From positions 11,160 through 75,159 of the forward strand of contig CAJTMX010000008.1 of NCBI GenBank assembly GCA_910577235.1: a DNA stretch of 64,000 nt, read 5' to 3'. Below are positions 7,158 through 17,305 of this stretch, piece after piece. Each line of letters opens with the position of its first letter. Position 1 is the stretch's first letter. The translations under genes and the position numbers were made by a program. The notes beneath the pieces were generated by a model. It was not told the origin of the DNA, did no database searches, and worked only from the letters and a program-made list of their open reading frames with translations. This stretch comes from an uncultured Acetatifactor sp. GTDB lineage: Bacteria > Bacillota > Clostridia > Lachnospirales > Lachnospiraceae.

Positions 7158-8285
7158 TCACTGCGCCAGATCCAGATGCTGTACAGTTCCCACGTTGCCG
7201 TTTTCATAAAGAAATATTCCCGTGCTGCGGATATAGCCGTTGTCCTTGTTTTCGTTGCCTTTTAAGGCAAAATCTGTGGATGCGTTCTGCAGGCAGATCG
7301 CCCCCACGCCTTTTTCGCTCAGAGAATACAGGCTGTCCGTACCGTCCGGGTTCTTACACCAGATCTTTAACTTGGACCAGATGCTGTCACCCTCGTCTAT
7401 CCAGCCGTTTCCGTCCTCGTCATATGCGGCCAGATCCTGAAAACCGTTGCCGCTCTGCGGGCCAAACAGTTCGCTGCCATCGTTAATAACGCCGTCCCCG
7501 TTCTTATCCAGCGCCAGATACCCGCTGCCGGCTCCCAGCATGGAGATGCTGTCCTTCTCGCCGTCCGCGTCCACATCGAACAGAAATTTCTGATCGCTCA
7601 GCGACGCGCTGCCGGCGTCAAAATTGATAACCAGCGGATCGCAGGTCTTCTGTAAAGCCGCAAGATTCATTTCATGCTTATAGGCCTGGGTGAAACTCCG
7701 GCTCATTGCCAGATCCACGTTGAAACTGATCTCCCTGCCATCCGCCGTCCGCACTGTGCCCACGGAGGAAAAAAGCGTATTCTCCTGCTCGGTATAGTAT
7801 TCCTCCGCGCTGAAAGACAGAACCTTCATATTGAAAGGCTGTAGCTGCAAAGTCGCGTTGCCGGTCTGTCCCCCCTCTTCCACGGGCACGGCATTCTCGT
7901 CCTCTCCCCAAATATCGCGGGTTCTGCTGTCACCAAAGAGCAGCATAAAAATATATCTCATGGTATAATTGCGCATGGTACCTACGGTATTGTCAGCGCT
8001 GCTCCGCAGCTGTACCCTACCGGTTCTCATGCTCTCCACCCGCTCTCTCAGCTCGGAGACGGCATCTCTGGTCAGTATACGGTTTTCCTTGTCACTTGTC
8101 TGATTCTGCTCCTGGGAGGTCTCCTTCTTCATCGTTCCCGTACCCAGCTGCTGCCCGGTCACACCCGCGCCGGTATTTGTCCCGCCCTGCACATAATCCT
8201 TTAGCGCAAAACGGTTATAACTCATTCTCGAAGCCTTATAGCTCCTGGCGGAATCCATTCCTATCGCACTTGATTCAATTCGCAA
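7158..8285 (-). CDS. VCBS/RTX-like protein with calcium-binding loops
   Basis: A 375-residue protein with no signal peptide or membrane segment. The C-terminal part holds two acidic loops resembling EF-hand or thrombospondin type 3 calcium sites: DKNGDGVINDGSELFG and DEDGNGWIDEGD. The nearby text (SLSDQKFLFDVDADGEKDS) is like the module found in large VCBS/RTX proteins, here as a stand-alone protein. The start is taken as TTG at 8285 (LRIESSAIGMDSARSY) with GAGGGG just upstream; ATG at 8258 is the alternative. Function is unknown. A strong bidirectional terminator follows it. Confidence 0.7.
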   Translation of the reverse strand: MRIESSAIGMDSARSYKASRMSYNRFALKDYVQGGTNTGAGVTGQQLGTGTMKKETSQEQNQTSDKENRILTRDAVSELRERVESMRTGRVQLRSSADNTVGTMRNYTMRYIFMLLFGDSRTRDIWGEDENAVPVEEGGQTGNATLQLQPFNMKVLSFSAEEYYTEQENTLFSSVGTVRTADGREISFNVDLAMSRSFTQAYKHEMNLAALQKTCDPLVINFDAGSASLSDQKFLFDVDADGEKDSISMLGAGSGYLALDKNGDGVINDGSELFGPQSGNGFQDLAAYDEDGNGWIDEGDSIWSKLKIWCKNPDGTDSLYSLSEKGVGAICLQNASTDFALKGNENKDNGYIRSTGIFLYENGNVGTVQHLDLAQ

Positions 8286-8671
8286 ACGCCCCTCGTTTCC
8301 AGTTCACTTCTTTGCCCGCACTTCCCTGATCTCCAACCGGCACGCGCTTGCCGGTGATGCGCCTACGGATATCGCTCCGAACAGACGGCATACAGACCGG
8401 CTGCAAAGCGGATTCCCTCGCATAAGCAAAAAAAGACGGCACAACATGGGGGATCTCCATATCCCTGTAATCGTACCATCCGTGGTGACTATATGTTAGT
8501 TTTCAAACGCTTTGGCCAAAGGCATTTGTACTATTCTTATCGTCACAGCGTATAAATAATTTACCTTTTGCCTGCGATTTCGGATATGATTGCACGAAAC
8601 GACTATCCGGCACTTGAGACATTGCTCACAGGGACATTGCTCACGAGGACATTGTTCACAAAAATAAAAAA
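8286..8671. other. Intergenic stretch without a convincing gene
   Basis: The 386 bp between the calcium-loop gene and the tRNA-Gly genes contain no reading frame with a ribosome site. The only structure I can support is the 15-bp triplicate at 8618-8662. Confidence 0.5.
8618..8662. repeat. 15-bp tandem triplicate
   Basis: Three head-to-tail units beginning GACATTGCTCAC, GACATTGCTCAC and GACATTGTTCAC at 8618, 8633 and 8648, just downstream of the minus-strand tRNA-Gly gene. Confidence 0.7.
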
Positions 8672-8743
<72 letters not shown>

Positions 8744-8767
8744 ATATAATAAATTATTAAGTTAAAG

Positions 8768-8838
8768 AGCGGGTGATGGGAATCGAACCCACGTATCCAG
8801 CTTGGAAGGCTGGTGTTCTACCATTGAACTACACCCGC
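8768..8838 (-). tRNA. tRNA-Gly (anticodon TCC)
   Basis: The cloverleaf has acceptor arms GCGGGTG and CACCCGC, anticodon loop CTTCCAA and T-loop TTCGATT; CCA is not encoded. Together with the GCC gene it would decode most glycine codons. A strong promoter lies 40 bp upstream. Confidence 0.97.
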
Positions 8839-8877
8839 AGATAAATGCTGTAGCGTTATTCTGTCACAACATTGGTT

Positions 8878-8906
8878 ATTTTACATGCCATACCCGAAAT
8901 TGTCAA
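8878..8906 (-). promoter_or_regulatory. Promoter of the tRNA-Gly pair
   Basis: TTGACA, 17 bp, TAAAAT on the minus strand, 40 bp before the first tRNA base. Confidence 0.8.
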
Positions 8907-8940
8907 TACTTTTTCTGATTTTTTTATTTATTTATAAAAA

Positions 8941-10050
8941 TCAACCTGTTTTCAGTTCCATATCTGATACAACTCTGTTTTTGCCGTTGCGCTTTCCATA
9001 GTACAGATTGTTGTCCGCATGGGTAATGGTATGATCTATCCTGTCACCCTCCCGGTGCAGCGCCACTCCGATGGTGATGGAACAATGTATGCTCCGGCCC
9101 CCCAGACAGAACACAAAGCTGTTTACCTCACAGCGTATATTCTCCGCAATGCGGTGGGCCTGTTCCAGATCACCGTAGATCAGCAGCAACATCTCCTCAC
9201 CGCCCCAACGGCAGGCACGTCCATGCCCCTCCACCTGGCTTTTCACTATACGGGCAATCTCCCGCAGCACATTGTCCCCCGTATCATGGCCATATGTATC
9301 ATTGATCTTTTTAAAATCATCAATATCGCACATAACAAGGCAGAATGCCCCATTCTCCCGCGCCACCTGCACATCACTCAAAAACGTATGCATACTGCGG
9401 CGGTTATACAGCTCCGTCAACGGATCAATATGCGCCATGGTGTCCAATATCTCGTTCTGTCTTTGCAGCTGGTTGGTAGCCGTCTGTATTTCCACCAGAA
9501 AGATTACCGTGAAAATAAACAAAAATCCAAAATTGCAGAGCGTATTAAAAATATAAATTCCCAGCACCACGCCCTCGGATACCTCCGGGTGGTACAGCGG
9601 GCCGAAAAACATGGACAATATTCTACAGCTGATAAAAGAAACCAGCGCGGCCGCTCCCAGCACCGTAGCAATCACATATCTGCGCCTGTTGCCCATCAGG
9701 GCATGACACATATAATATCCAAAGGGAACCAGCGCGATCACATATTGCGGGAAACCGAAACGCCAGCCGATACAAAGTGTGGCGGCAAAAGACTGTACGA
9801 TGATCTCCAGATAAGTGGCGTAAAACACTCCCCGCAGATCCCTGTCGTGGCGGATCGCCCAATGACAGGTCGCATAGAGCAACACACTCCCTATATTCAG
9901 CAAGGTCATGGGAAAAATACCCAGGATGGCAAACAGCGCTACAAGGCATACATGCACCATGGCAATCATGCTGATGATCATACTGAACTTATATTTGGCG
10001 GATTCCGCACCGCGTTTCAATATACTTTTTATCGGGTCAACCAGGTTCAT
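8941..10050 (-). CDS. Membrane diguanylate cyclase (GGDEF)
   Basis: A 369-residue enzyme expected to make cyclic di-GMP from GTP. The first 200 residues hold about six hydrophobic segments forming a membrane sensor. A short helix leads to a GGDEF domain with DPLTELYNRR, CDIDDFKKINDTYGHD and the active-site motif RWGGEEM near residues 283-287. The RxxD inhibitory site expected a few residues before the motif is not seen, so product inhibition may be absent. The start is uncertain: the frame is open to 10209 from a TTG, but MNLVDPIKSI at 10050 gives a normal N-terminus. Two HD-GYP proteins elsewhere in the window could degrade the product. Confidence 0.88.
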   Translation of the reverse strand: MNLVDPIKSILKRGAESAKYKFSMIISMIAMVHVCLVALFAILGIFPMTLLNIGSVLLYATCHWAIRHDRDLRGVFYATYLEIIVQSFAATLCIGWRFGFPQYVIALVPFGYYMCHALMGNRRRYVIATVLGAAALVSFISCRILSMFFGPLYHPEVSEGVVLGIYIFNTLCNFGFLFIFTVIFLVEIQTATNQLQRQNEILDTMAHIDPLTELYNRRSMHTFLSDVQVARENGAFCLVMCDIDDFKKINDTYGHDTGDNVLREIARIVKSQVEGHGRACRWGGEEMLLLIYGDLEQAHRIAENIRCEVNSFVFCLGGRSIHCSITIGVALHREGDRIDHTITHADNNLYYGKRNGKNRVVSDMELKTG

Positions 10051-10260
10051 ACCAACACGCTTTCTGAATGCGGCCTGCCGCAGCACTGCCATACCCGCGC
10101 ATCCCGCGAAAAAGCACCGCCGCTCACTGGCCACATGACATATACAGACTTTTGCCAAACTGTAAGGTACATAAAAATTATAAAACATATTAAAAAGTTT
10201 GTAAATCAAAATTTTTTTTGTTAAACGCCAGTTGCTTTATCAAGGCAATCATGACATTAC

Positions 10261-11415
10261 CTACTGGTAATACCACGCCAGCAGCAACTGTACCACCCGG
10301 TTATAGCTGAGCACCCCGTCGCTGACGCCAAAAGCTTTCAGGCTGGTGTCCCGCAGCACATCCGACACCTGATCTACCGTCTCCGTGTCAATCAGCGCCC
10401 TGCCGTTGATCCTCTCCCACTCCTGCTCTGCCACAAATATATTGTCCGCAATGACCTGAGCGGAGATCCGGGGTTGGGCAAGATAGGTTTCCCGGTCCTG
10501 TCCCACAGCCTTGTAAAAATCATTGTCCAGATAGTTCAGCACGGACAGATAGCCGCTGTACTCAAAGATCGGACTGCCCGACTCCGTACAGGCCAGAAAG
10601 CTGATAAAGTTGGCCTCGTCCTCATAGATATAACCCCTTAAATGAGCCAGCTCATGACAGAAAGTATCCGGCTTATTCATTATATACATCACATCGTTAT
10701 AATTTGCCTCCATGGAGAAAGGAAAATAATACCCCTGCATATGCTGCTGGCAAAAAAAGTCCGAGGCAGCAAACGGCTTGGGGTGGGGGTAGTATCCTTC
10801 CAGCTGGTCGTAGCTCTGCCCCAGCCTTTGCATGGCCCCAACAGCCTCCTCCTGCATATCCCGGACGCTGCCGCGGTACAGCACATTCCCCTCCCGGTCC
10901 CTCTCCATCTCCAGGGCAAGAGTATTGCATTTCTCCACCACAAAATTGCGCAGATCAGTGAGCTCCTCCAGTGTATAGCTGTCTTTGGCATGGGGAAAAT
11001 AGTGCTCGGAAAAGGTTCCCGCGTGATACAGCAGGGAACAGTTCAGCGTCATGACCGTACATACGGCGAGCAGCGTCCACGCAAAAAATATATAATAGCG
11101 CCGAATGTATATCCTGCATCGTTTCCAGTGAACCGCATGGGCCAGACCCAGTATGGGCATCAGCACCAGCGCCACACATACCAGCAATACGCCGGCCGCC
11201 AACATCCACTCCCCCACGGAAAAGGAAAATATATCCATAAACCGCCCGTAAGTATTTACCCACAGGGGAAAAACATACCGGATATACTTATCGCTCAATC
11301 CTGGAATCACCGCCGCTGCCAGATTGACTGCCACCACCAGCAACGCCCAAATACCATATACTTTTAAAGCCCTATGCCTCTTTTTCTCTCCGCTGCGTTT
11401 CACCCTCTTCGCCAT
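10261..11415 (-). CDS. DUF3810 family membrane protein, metallopeptidase-like
   Basis: A 384-residue protein with three hydrophobic segments in the first 130 residues and a large C-terminal domain. HELAHLRGYIYEDEANF at about 255-271 has the HExxH zinc-binding pattern with a downstream Glu, as in DUF3810, so a membrane-anchored zinc peptidase role is plausible but unproven. The ATG at 11415 lies inside the last codons of the MATE gene (44-bp overlap, different frame), which suggests translational coupling, although GGAGG abuts the ATG more closely than usual. It is the second gene of the MATE operon. Confidence 0.82.
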   Translation of the reverse strand: MAKRVKRSGEKKRHRALKVYGIWALLVVAVNLAAAVIPGLSDKYIRYVFPLWVNTYGRFMDIFSFSVGEWMLAAGVLLVCVALVLMPILGLAHAVHWKRCRIYIRRYYIFFAWTLLAVCTVMTLNCSLLYHAGTFSEHYFPHAKDSYTLEELTDLRNFVVEKCNTLALEMERDREGNVLYRGSVRDMQEEAVGAMQRLGQSYDQLEGYYPHPKPFAASDFFCQQHMQGYYFPFSMEANYNDVMYIMNKPDTFCHELAHLRGYIYEDEANFISFLACTESGSPIFEYSGYLSVLNYLDNDFYKAVGQDRETYLAQPRISAQVIADNIFVAEQEWERINGRALIDTETVDQVSDVLRDTSLKAFGVSDGVLSYNRVVQLLLAWYYQ

Positions 11416-12790
11416 CCTCCGGTTTAAGCTTGATCTTAGCCTTTTTCCAGACGCCCAGACGGTACAGCACATACAGGATCACAGAGGAGATTCCGTTGCT
11501 GACCACTACGGAATACCACACGCTGCGCACGCCCATTTGGAGCAGTTCACCGCATATCCACAGAGTCAGAAAACGAAACACCCACAGCCTGCTGGCGTCC
11601 ACCGCCATCGTGACCTCCGTATGTCCTGTACCTTGAAACAGGCCTATAGTGCTGTTGTACACCCCGTTGGAAAAGCACCAGAATGCCATAACGCTCAAAA
11701 AATCAGCCGCCATGGCTATCACTTCTCCGTCATCACTAAATATGCTTACGATGGCGGTGGAAATCGGCTTTCTAGATAATATCATACCACCTATGAACAA
11801 AAAAGCAACGCAAATGCGCATGGAAATCTTATAACCCTGCTCCGCCCTGTCCTGCTGGCGCGCGCCCATATTCTGACCCACGATGGTGGCCGTGGCAGAA
11901 CCGATACCATTGGAGGGCAAAGTGATCATACTGTTGACCTTGTTACCGATCCCGTAAGCCGCCATGGCCTGTGTGCCAAAAGCATACACATTGCGGCTCA
12001 TAAGCAGAAATCCAAGCTGCATGGTACTGCCGCCGATGGCGGAGGGCAATCCGATCTTCAGGATCAGCTGCAATTTTTCCTTTTCAAAACCCATATATCT
12101 TCTGCTGATAAAAATCTCTTTTCCCGGCCGGGTCAGCAGGAAAAAGGCGATCAAAGCAGGCGCCATCTTAGCAAACAGGGTAGCCGCGGCAGCTCCTCCG
12201 GCACCCAGCTTAAATCCCACGATAAACAGCGGGTCCAGAAACAGATTCAGCACAATACCTCCCAGATTAAGGAACATGGGCCGCACCGTATCTCCCTGGG
12301 CCTGATGAATGGCGGAGAACAGATTGACCATAAACAGAAACGGCATATCCCATATCACGATCCGCAGATACATCAGACTGTGACCATAAGTTTCCGGGTC
12401 CGCTCCCAGCCAGGCCACAATCCCCGGCGTAGCCAAAAAGCACAGGGTGGCACATACCAGTGAGAACAGCATGGCGGCGGCAAATATCTGGTTTGCCATC
12501 TTGAGGGCATCCTCTTTTTTACCCGCCCCGATATACTGGGTTATCAGCACCGAACCGGCCACGGTGATACCGCTGCCGAAATTAATGATAATATTCTGTA
12601 CCGGCGTCACCAGATTGATAGCCGCCAGCTGTGACGTACCGATCTTCCCCAGCCAATAGGTATCCGTAAGGTTGTACATGGTCTGCAGGAAACTGTTGAT
12701 GACCACCGGGATAGCCAGCGACAAAATGGCGCGGATCAGATTGCCATGCAGGATCAGATCTCGGTTTATTTTTTTTTCGCTTACTTTCAT
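11372..12790 (-). CDS. MATE family multidrug exporter
   Basis: A 472-residue polytopic protein with about 12 membrane segments in two homologous halves. The first half begins ILSLAIPVVINSFLQTMYNLTDTYWLGKIG and the second LILKIGLPSAIGGSTMQLG, both typical of the MatE fold. It would export cationic drugs or metabolites in exchange for Na+ or H+. The last 25 residues are charged and cytoplasmic. The start at 12790 (MKVSEKKINRD) has AGAAAGAAG upstream. It overlaps and probably couples to the DUF3810 gene. The substrate is not predictable. Confidence 0.93.
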   Translation of the reverse strand: MKVSEKKINRDLILHGNLIRAILSLAIPVVINSFLQTMYNLTDTYWLGKIGTSQLAAINLVTPVQNIIINFGSGITVAGSVLITQYIGAGKKEDALKMANQIFAAAMLFSLVCATLCFLATPGIVAWLGADPETYGHSLMYLRIVIWDMPFLFMVNLFSAIHQAQGDTVRPMFLNLGGIVLNLFLDPLFIVGFKLGAGGAAAATLFAKMAPALIAFFLLTRPGKEIFISRRYMGFEKEKLQLILKIGLPSAIGGSTMQLGFLLMSRNVYAFGTQAMAAYGIGNKVNSMITLPSNGIGSATATIVGQNMGARQQDRAEQGYKISMRICVAFLFIGGMILSRKPISTAIVSIFSDDGEVIAMAADFLSVMAFWCFSNGVYNSTIGLFQGTGHTEVTMAVDASRLWVFRFLTLWICGELLQMGVRSVWYSVVVSNGISSVILYVLYRLGVWKKAKIKLKPEDGEEGETQRREKEA

Positions 12791-12916
12791 GACAAGACTT
12801 CTTTCTGCTCTGTTTGTGTTGTGCATACGACTTTACAGGTTGTATTTTAGCACAAAAAAGCAGATTGAGCCGCTGAATTCTTATGGGATTGCGTAGAATA
12901 TCACTTACTTTTTGTT

Positions 12917-12948
12917 ATAAAAAGAGCTGTAGAGAAATCCTCTACAGC
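12917..12948 (-). terminator. Intrinsic terminator of the DUF3048 gene
   Basis: On the minus strand GCTGTAGAG pairs with CTCTACAGC across a 5-base loop and is followed by TCTTTTT. Confidence 0.9.
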
Positions 12949-12975
12949 CCCTGTATTATACTTTCACCGGTGTCA

Positions 12976-14166
12976 TTATTCCCAGCTTATGCCATCCTTA
13001 TAATCGGACCAGATATTGCACACCCAGGTCTTGCCCTGATTGAGTACGATCTCATTGCCGTTCTCGTCAAAGTAACGGGTAGGCTCATCCACGTCATCTC
13101 TGGACCAGGTACCCTTGATCACCTTACCATTGGTGAAAATATAGGCCTCATTGCTGCCATAAGTCTTAAAGAACAGATAGTCGTTGTTGTCTCTCACCTG
13201 ACCGTCGCAGATCTTAAACACCACATTGCTCACAGTCAGCTGCTGACCATTCATCTCATCGATCTGTTTTGCGTCATACTGATAGCGATAGTACAGACCG
13301 TCCTCCGCATTGTACTCAAACACGGGACGGAAACTGCCGCCGCCAAAGCCTCCTCCGGGATAAATCTTGACAGCATCGGGCTTATCCGCGTACTCTGCAG
13401 GGTGTCCGTCGTTGGCAAACAGGAACGCGCCTCTGAAACCTGCGTCATAGGTCTTGTCATAACCCTGACGCTCCACAGCCTTGGCATAGCCGTCCATAAA
13501 CATATAACCTTTATATTCTGTGGCGTATCCAGGCCTCTCAACCCTCTCAAATGCCTCCGAAGAAGGATTGTGTATACCGGCAAGAGCCTGGCTGATATTG
13601 TCCACCAGATCGCTCTTCAGCAGATCCTCCACATAGGGGATAGCCAAGCCCCAGTTACAGTAGATAGCATCCAGACCCATGGCTTCATATACATAATAAT
13701 CACGGCTGCTGCGGACGGGCCCTACACGATCCAGATCGTCATAGTCCTCAAAAAATGCCATTATACGGGTGCCACGGCCTTCCACCGCAGCCTCATAGAT
13801 AATGCTGGCCTGAGAGATACCGTACTGGGGCAGGGCCTTCTTGTCGTTGGGCATCATAACCGCCATGCTGCGGCGGCGGACAACGGACTCATCCTTCCAC
13901 TCGCCCGTCAGATAGCTCTGCATCTTGCCGTCCTCAACGGTTCTGGTCTCAATGGTTGCCGTACCGGCCACCCGATCCCCCTCAGGCTGCTGAGACTCCT
14001 CCGTGCTGTCGGGAGTCTGAGACTCCTGGGACGGCGTACTCTCCTCGGTGGAAATAGGTCTGCCCTGGAGAGCATCGCCACTTGTAGGCTCCTCAGGCTG
14101 CTCTCCACATCCAGCCAGTGCACAGGCCGTCAGTAATACAGCGGTCATTAACTTTATCTTTTTCAT
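12976..14166 (-). CDS. DUF3048 (YerB-like) lipoprotein
   Basis: A 396-residue secreted lipoprotein. The signal peptide MKKIKLMTAVLLTACALAGC ends in a lipobox with Cys20. A 60-residue Ser/Glu/Pro/Gln-rich linker follows, then a two-part DUF3048 domain: the N-terminal part holds SQASIIYEAAVEGRGTRIMAFF and VGPVRSSRDYY, and the C-terminal part ends VLNQGKTWVCNIW. The family includes Bacillus YerB and has no firmly known function. ATG at 14166 is preferred over 14175 because of the spacing to AAAGGA. It is a single-gene unit with a good promoter (14246-14274) and a strong terminator. Confidence 0.92.
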   Translation of the reverse strand: MKKIKLMTAVLLTACALAGCGEQPEEPTSGDALQGRPISTEESTPSQESQTPDSTEESQQPEGDRVAGTATIETRTVEDGKMQSYLTGEWKDESVVRRRSMAVMMPNDKKALPQYGISQASIIYEAAVEGRGTRIMAFFEDYDDLDRVGPVRSSRDYYVYEAMGLDAIYCNWGLAIPYVEDLLKSDLVDNISQALAGIHNPSSEAFERVERPGYATEYKGYMFMDGYAKAVERQGYDKTYDAGFRGAFLFANDGHPAEYADKPDAVKIYPGGGFGGGSFRPVFEYNAEDGLYYRYQYDAKQIDEMNGQQLTVSNVVFKICDGQVRDNNDYLFFKTYGSNEAYIFTNGKVIKGTWSRDDVDEPTRYFDENGNEIVLNQGKTWVCNIWSDYKDGISWE

Positions 14167-14245
14167 CCGTGTCATTTCCTTTCTGATAATGATTTTCTTA
14201 TGAATATTTCTTACGGCTATTCCTATTTGTAAAATAACCTTTCTT

Positions 14246-14274
14246 ATTGTAGCGCTAATTCAAATCTTTGTCCA
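14246..14274 (-). promoter_or_regulatory. Promoter of the DUF3048 lipoprotein
   Basis: TGGACA, 17 bp, TACAAT on the minus strand, 80 bp before the start codon. Confidence 0.65.
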
Positions 14275-14305
14275 CTGTATAAATCTTAATTTTTATGAAA
14301 GATTT

Positions 14306-17305
14306 CTAAACTTCCTCCACATCTATCAAGAAACGCAGCACATATTCCTGCTCCACGGGATAACAGTACCTGGGGGCCGTGGACGGACCGCAGCTCCCCG
14401 TCCCTATCCCCATCTGGAACGCGGATATGGTCACATAGGTTCCTGTACTTTTCTCGTCCTCCCTGTGACTCATGGCAAGCAGCTCCCTGTCGCTGTAGGG
14501 CTTGATCCCCAGTTCATAGGGACGGTCTACGGCCCTAAAACTGATCCTGAGCCTGCCGTCGCTGACCCCCGCCCACTGGCAGTCGCAGCGGTTTCCGCTC
14601 TCCTGGGGCCTGATATTCGGCTCGGTCATATCCGCCACAGGGCAGGAGACCATGCCTATGGGAAAATGATCTTTCATGTCCCCATAGGACTCCCCTTTTC
14701 TTCCATAATATGACACATAGTCAAAGCTCCGGTCCAGCCGAAAAGCCTTGCCGAATCTGGGCAGAATACCGCTCCCCCGCAGACAGCGCAGCCTGCTGGC
14801 CACCAGAATGCCCTGGCTGCAATACTCATAAGTATCCGTGCACAGAAAGCTGCCCGCTCCGCAGGTAATACGTGTTCTTACCTTCAGCCGCAGCTCCGTG
14901 CGGTCAACACTCAAGACCTCTTCCTGCTGATCTGTAAATCCGGTCATCACCGAATGAGGCGACCCGTTTACGTCATTGTCCGTGGGCGCCCTAAACAGAA
15001 TGGTGTACGGATCAGATGCCGTCAGTTCACAGTCTCCCAGATACAGGCAAAAGCGCCCGTTATCCGCGCTCAGAATGGGCGGCAACGGTTTTTGGCTGCT
15101 GCGGACAGGTCTGGGCAGCTGTGCTTCCCGCAGGGTAATCTGCTCCACCGCCACCTCCCTTCCGCTGCTCTTATCCAGCGTAGTAACGGTGAGCAGTTGT
15201 TCCTGCCGGGGGTCCTGCCGTATCCGTCTGTATCCCTCCGGGGAACGCTCCTCTCTGGGCAGAATACGGATACATTTCCTCTCCAGAGGAGCCACCGTGG
15301 GCACTACCTCCGCCTCTCTGCCGTCGCTCCAGCTACAGCGCAGCACATAGCGGCTGCCGGGCGTAAAGCCCGTGGTATTAAAGATCTCGTACAGATTTCC
15401 TTCCAAATGAGTCACACGGATGGGCCGGTAGAGGAAACGGACGATCCGCGCGCCTGTGGAGGGACTTCTGTCCGGATAAAAGATCCCGTCCACACAGAAA
15501 TTGCCGTCATGCTCCCACTCTCCGTGGTCGCCGCCGTAAGTGTAGCTGCCGTCCCCGTGGAGTACCGCGTGATCCGCCATCTCCCACACGCAGCCCCCCA
15601 TAAGGTTGTCATATCGGTAGATCTCCTGCCAGTAGCTCTCCGCATTGCCGGGGCCCACGCCCATGGCGTGGGCGTACTCGCAGAGAAAATAAGGCCTGTC
15701 GCAAAGCTGAGAGATATTGCGGGTCCTCTCGCCCACCTGCCGCACCTTTTCCACGGAAGGATACATCTCGCTGCCCACATCATAAGCTCTGCGCCGGGAA
15801 TGGATCACACCCTCATAGTGAATGGGCAGGGGAGTTCTCTTTTTCAGATATTGGTACATCCTGTCCGTGTTATAGTATCCTCCGGACTCATTGCCCAGGC
15901 TCCACATAATGATGCTGGCATGTATCTTGTCCCGGTGAAACAGCCTGCGGACACGGTCCAGATAGTGCAGCCGCCAGGCGGGATCATCGCTGATATGATT
16001 GTAGCTGGGAGGCAGCCTGTGGGAAAAACAGCCGTGAGTCTCCAGATCGGCCTCGTCCACCACATAGATTCCCCGCTCATCACAGAGCTCCAACAGATAC
16101 GGGTCCGGCGGATAATGGGAGGTGCGTATCGTATCGATATTGTACTCCTTGCAGAGGGCTATGTCCCGCTCAATCTCCTCCGGTGTCATGGTATAACCAC
16201 CCCTGGGGCTGGTGTCGTGGTGATTGACCCCATGAAGTTTTACCGGCCGGCCGTTAATCCTAAATACGCTGTCCAGGGTTGTCACCCGCTTAAATCCCAC
16301 TCTCTCCCGGATACAGCAGCTCCCCGTCTCGATATACAGATCGTACAGCACCGGTTCCTCCGCGTTCCATTCCCTGACGGACAGATCGGAGAAAGTCACC
16401 TGAGCCACATGCTCCCGGGAATACCCGTCCAAACTCAGGCGGAGTCCATGCCCTTCCAGCGAAAACCGAACCGGACCGTCCTCATACATTGTGGCGGTGA
16501 CAGTTGCGTCATATATTGCCCCCGGCATCTGAGAGGTCTCATTATGTACGGTCTGCCAGGCAATATCCCATATATCGCTTTCCTCGCAGACCCGCAGCAG
16601 TACATCCCGGAAGATCCCGTTATTGCGGAACATATCCTGGCACTCCAGATAGGAGCCGTTGCACCATCTGCGCACCACGGCAAGCAGCTCGTTCTTTCCC
16701 TGACTGAGAAACTCCGTCACGTCAAACTCGGCCATATTATGGGAGCCTTCGGAGTAGCCCACAAAGCAGCCGTTTACATACAGGTCTATACAGCTGGCCA
16801 CTCCCAGAAAAGAGAGCTCATGTCTTTGCCGGGGATCGTCCACGTTAAAGAAATGCCTGTATACACCCACAAAATTATATTCCTCTCCCGGGTCCCTGCG
16901 CCGGGGGGTATTCCCCTGGTCCGCTCCCGTCCAGGTAAAAACCGGCCCTACCTTATCCACAGTGGGTATGCGAGGCGGCTGAAAGGGAAACTGATAGCGT
17001 GTATTAACATAAAAAGGCCTGTCATAGCCCTGGAACTGCCAGCAGCCGGGCACGGCAATCCGCTCCCACTCCACTTCCTCCGTATCCAGAATGGCGGGCA
17101 TCTGCGCCGGGCGCGTATAAAAATGAAAATCCCAGCTGCCGTTTAGACAGATTACCTTGGGTGAGCCATAGCGCTTTTCACGCAAACCGATGTTCCGTGC
17201 CCTCTCCCTGTCCGGATAGGGGATAAAATAGCTCCTGGGAGCCAGCCGATTCACCGCCAATGTCTCAAAAGTATGGTAATTGTCCTGGTTGATGATATAT
17301 TTCAT
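14306..17305 (-). CDS. lacZ: Beta-galactosidase, glycoside hydrolase family 2 (LacZ type)
   Basis: A 999-residue cytoplasmic enzyme of LacZ length that cleaves beta-galactosides. Domains in order: jelly-roll sugar-binding domain (about 50-215), immunoglobulin-like domain, TIM barrel, and a C-terminal Bgal_small_N beta-sandwich. The acid/base is Glu473 in SLGNESG and the nucleophile is Glu543 in FLCEYAHAMG; HGVNHHDTSPRGG and IRTSHYPP are further GH2 hallmarks. AAGGAGG lies close to the ATG. No permease or regulator is adjacent, so the substrate source is unclear. A long open frame on the opposite strand is a by-product of codon use. Confidence 0.97.
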   Translation of the reverse strand: MKYIINQDNYHTFETLAVNRLAPRSYFIPYPDRERARNIGLREKRYGSPKVICLNGSWDFHFYTRPAQMPAILDTEEVEWERIAVPGCWQFQGYDRPFYVNTRYQFPFQPPRIPTVDKVGPVFTWTGADQGNTPRRRDPGEEYNFVGVYRHFFNVDDPRQRHELSFLGVASCIDLYVNGCFVGYSEGSHNMAEFDVTEFLSQGKNELLAVVRRWCNGSYLECQDMFRNNGIFRDVLLRVCEESDIWDIAWQTVHNETSQMPGAIYDATVTATMYEDGPVRFSLEGHGLRLSLDGYSREHVAQVTFSDLSVREWNAEEPVLYDLYIETGSCCIRERVGFKRVTTLDSVFRINGRPVKLHGVNHHDTSPRGGYTMTPEEIERDIALCKEYNIDTIRTSHYPPDPYLLELCDERGIYVVDEADLETHGCFSHRLPPSYNHISDDPAWRLHYLDRVRRLFHRDKIHASIIMWSLGNESGGYYNTDRMYQYLKKRTPLPIHYEGVIHSRRRAYDVGSEMYPSVEKVRQVGERTRNISQLCDRPYFLCEYAHAMGVGPGNAESYWQEIYRYDNLMGGCVWEMADHAVLHGDGSYTYGGDHGEWEHDGNFCVDGIFYPDRSPSTGARIVRFLYRPIRVTHLEGNLYEIFNTTGFTPGSRYVLRCSWSDGREAEVVPTVAPLERKCIRILPREERSPEGYRRIRQDPRQEQLLTVTTLDKSSGREVAVEQITLREAQLPRPVRSSQKPLPPILSADNGRFCLYLGDCELTASDPYTILFRAPTDNDVNGSPHSVMTGFTDQQEEVLSVDRTELRLKVRTRITCGAGSFLCTDTYEYCSQGILVASRLRCLRGSGILPRFGKAFRLDRSFDYVSYYGRKGESYGDMKDHFPIGMVSCPVADMTEPNIRPQESGNRCDCQWAGVSDGRLRISFRAVDRPYELGIKPYSDRELLAMSHREDEKSTGTYVTISAFQMGIGTGSCGPSTAPRYCYPVEQEYVLRFLIDVEEV

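Noticed and set aside
14954..17146. Open frame of 730 codons on the plus strand
   Set aside because: It lies opposite the GH2 beta-galactosidase, which has clear catalytic motifs; the frame has no domain or ribosome site.
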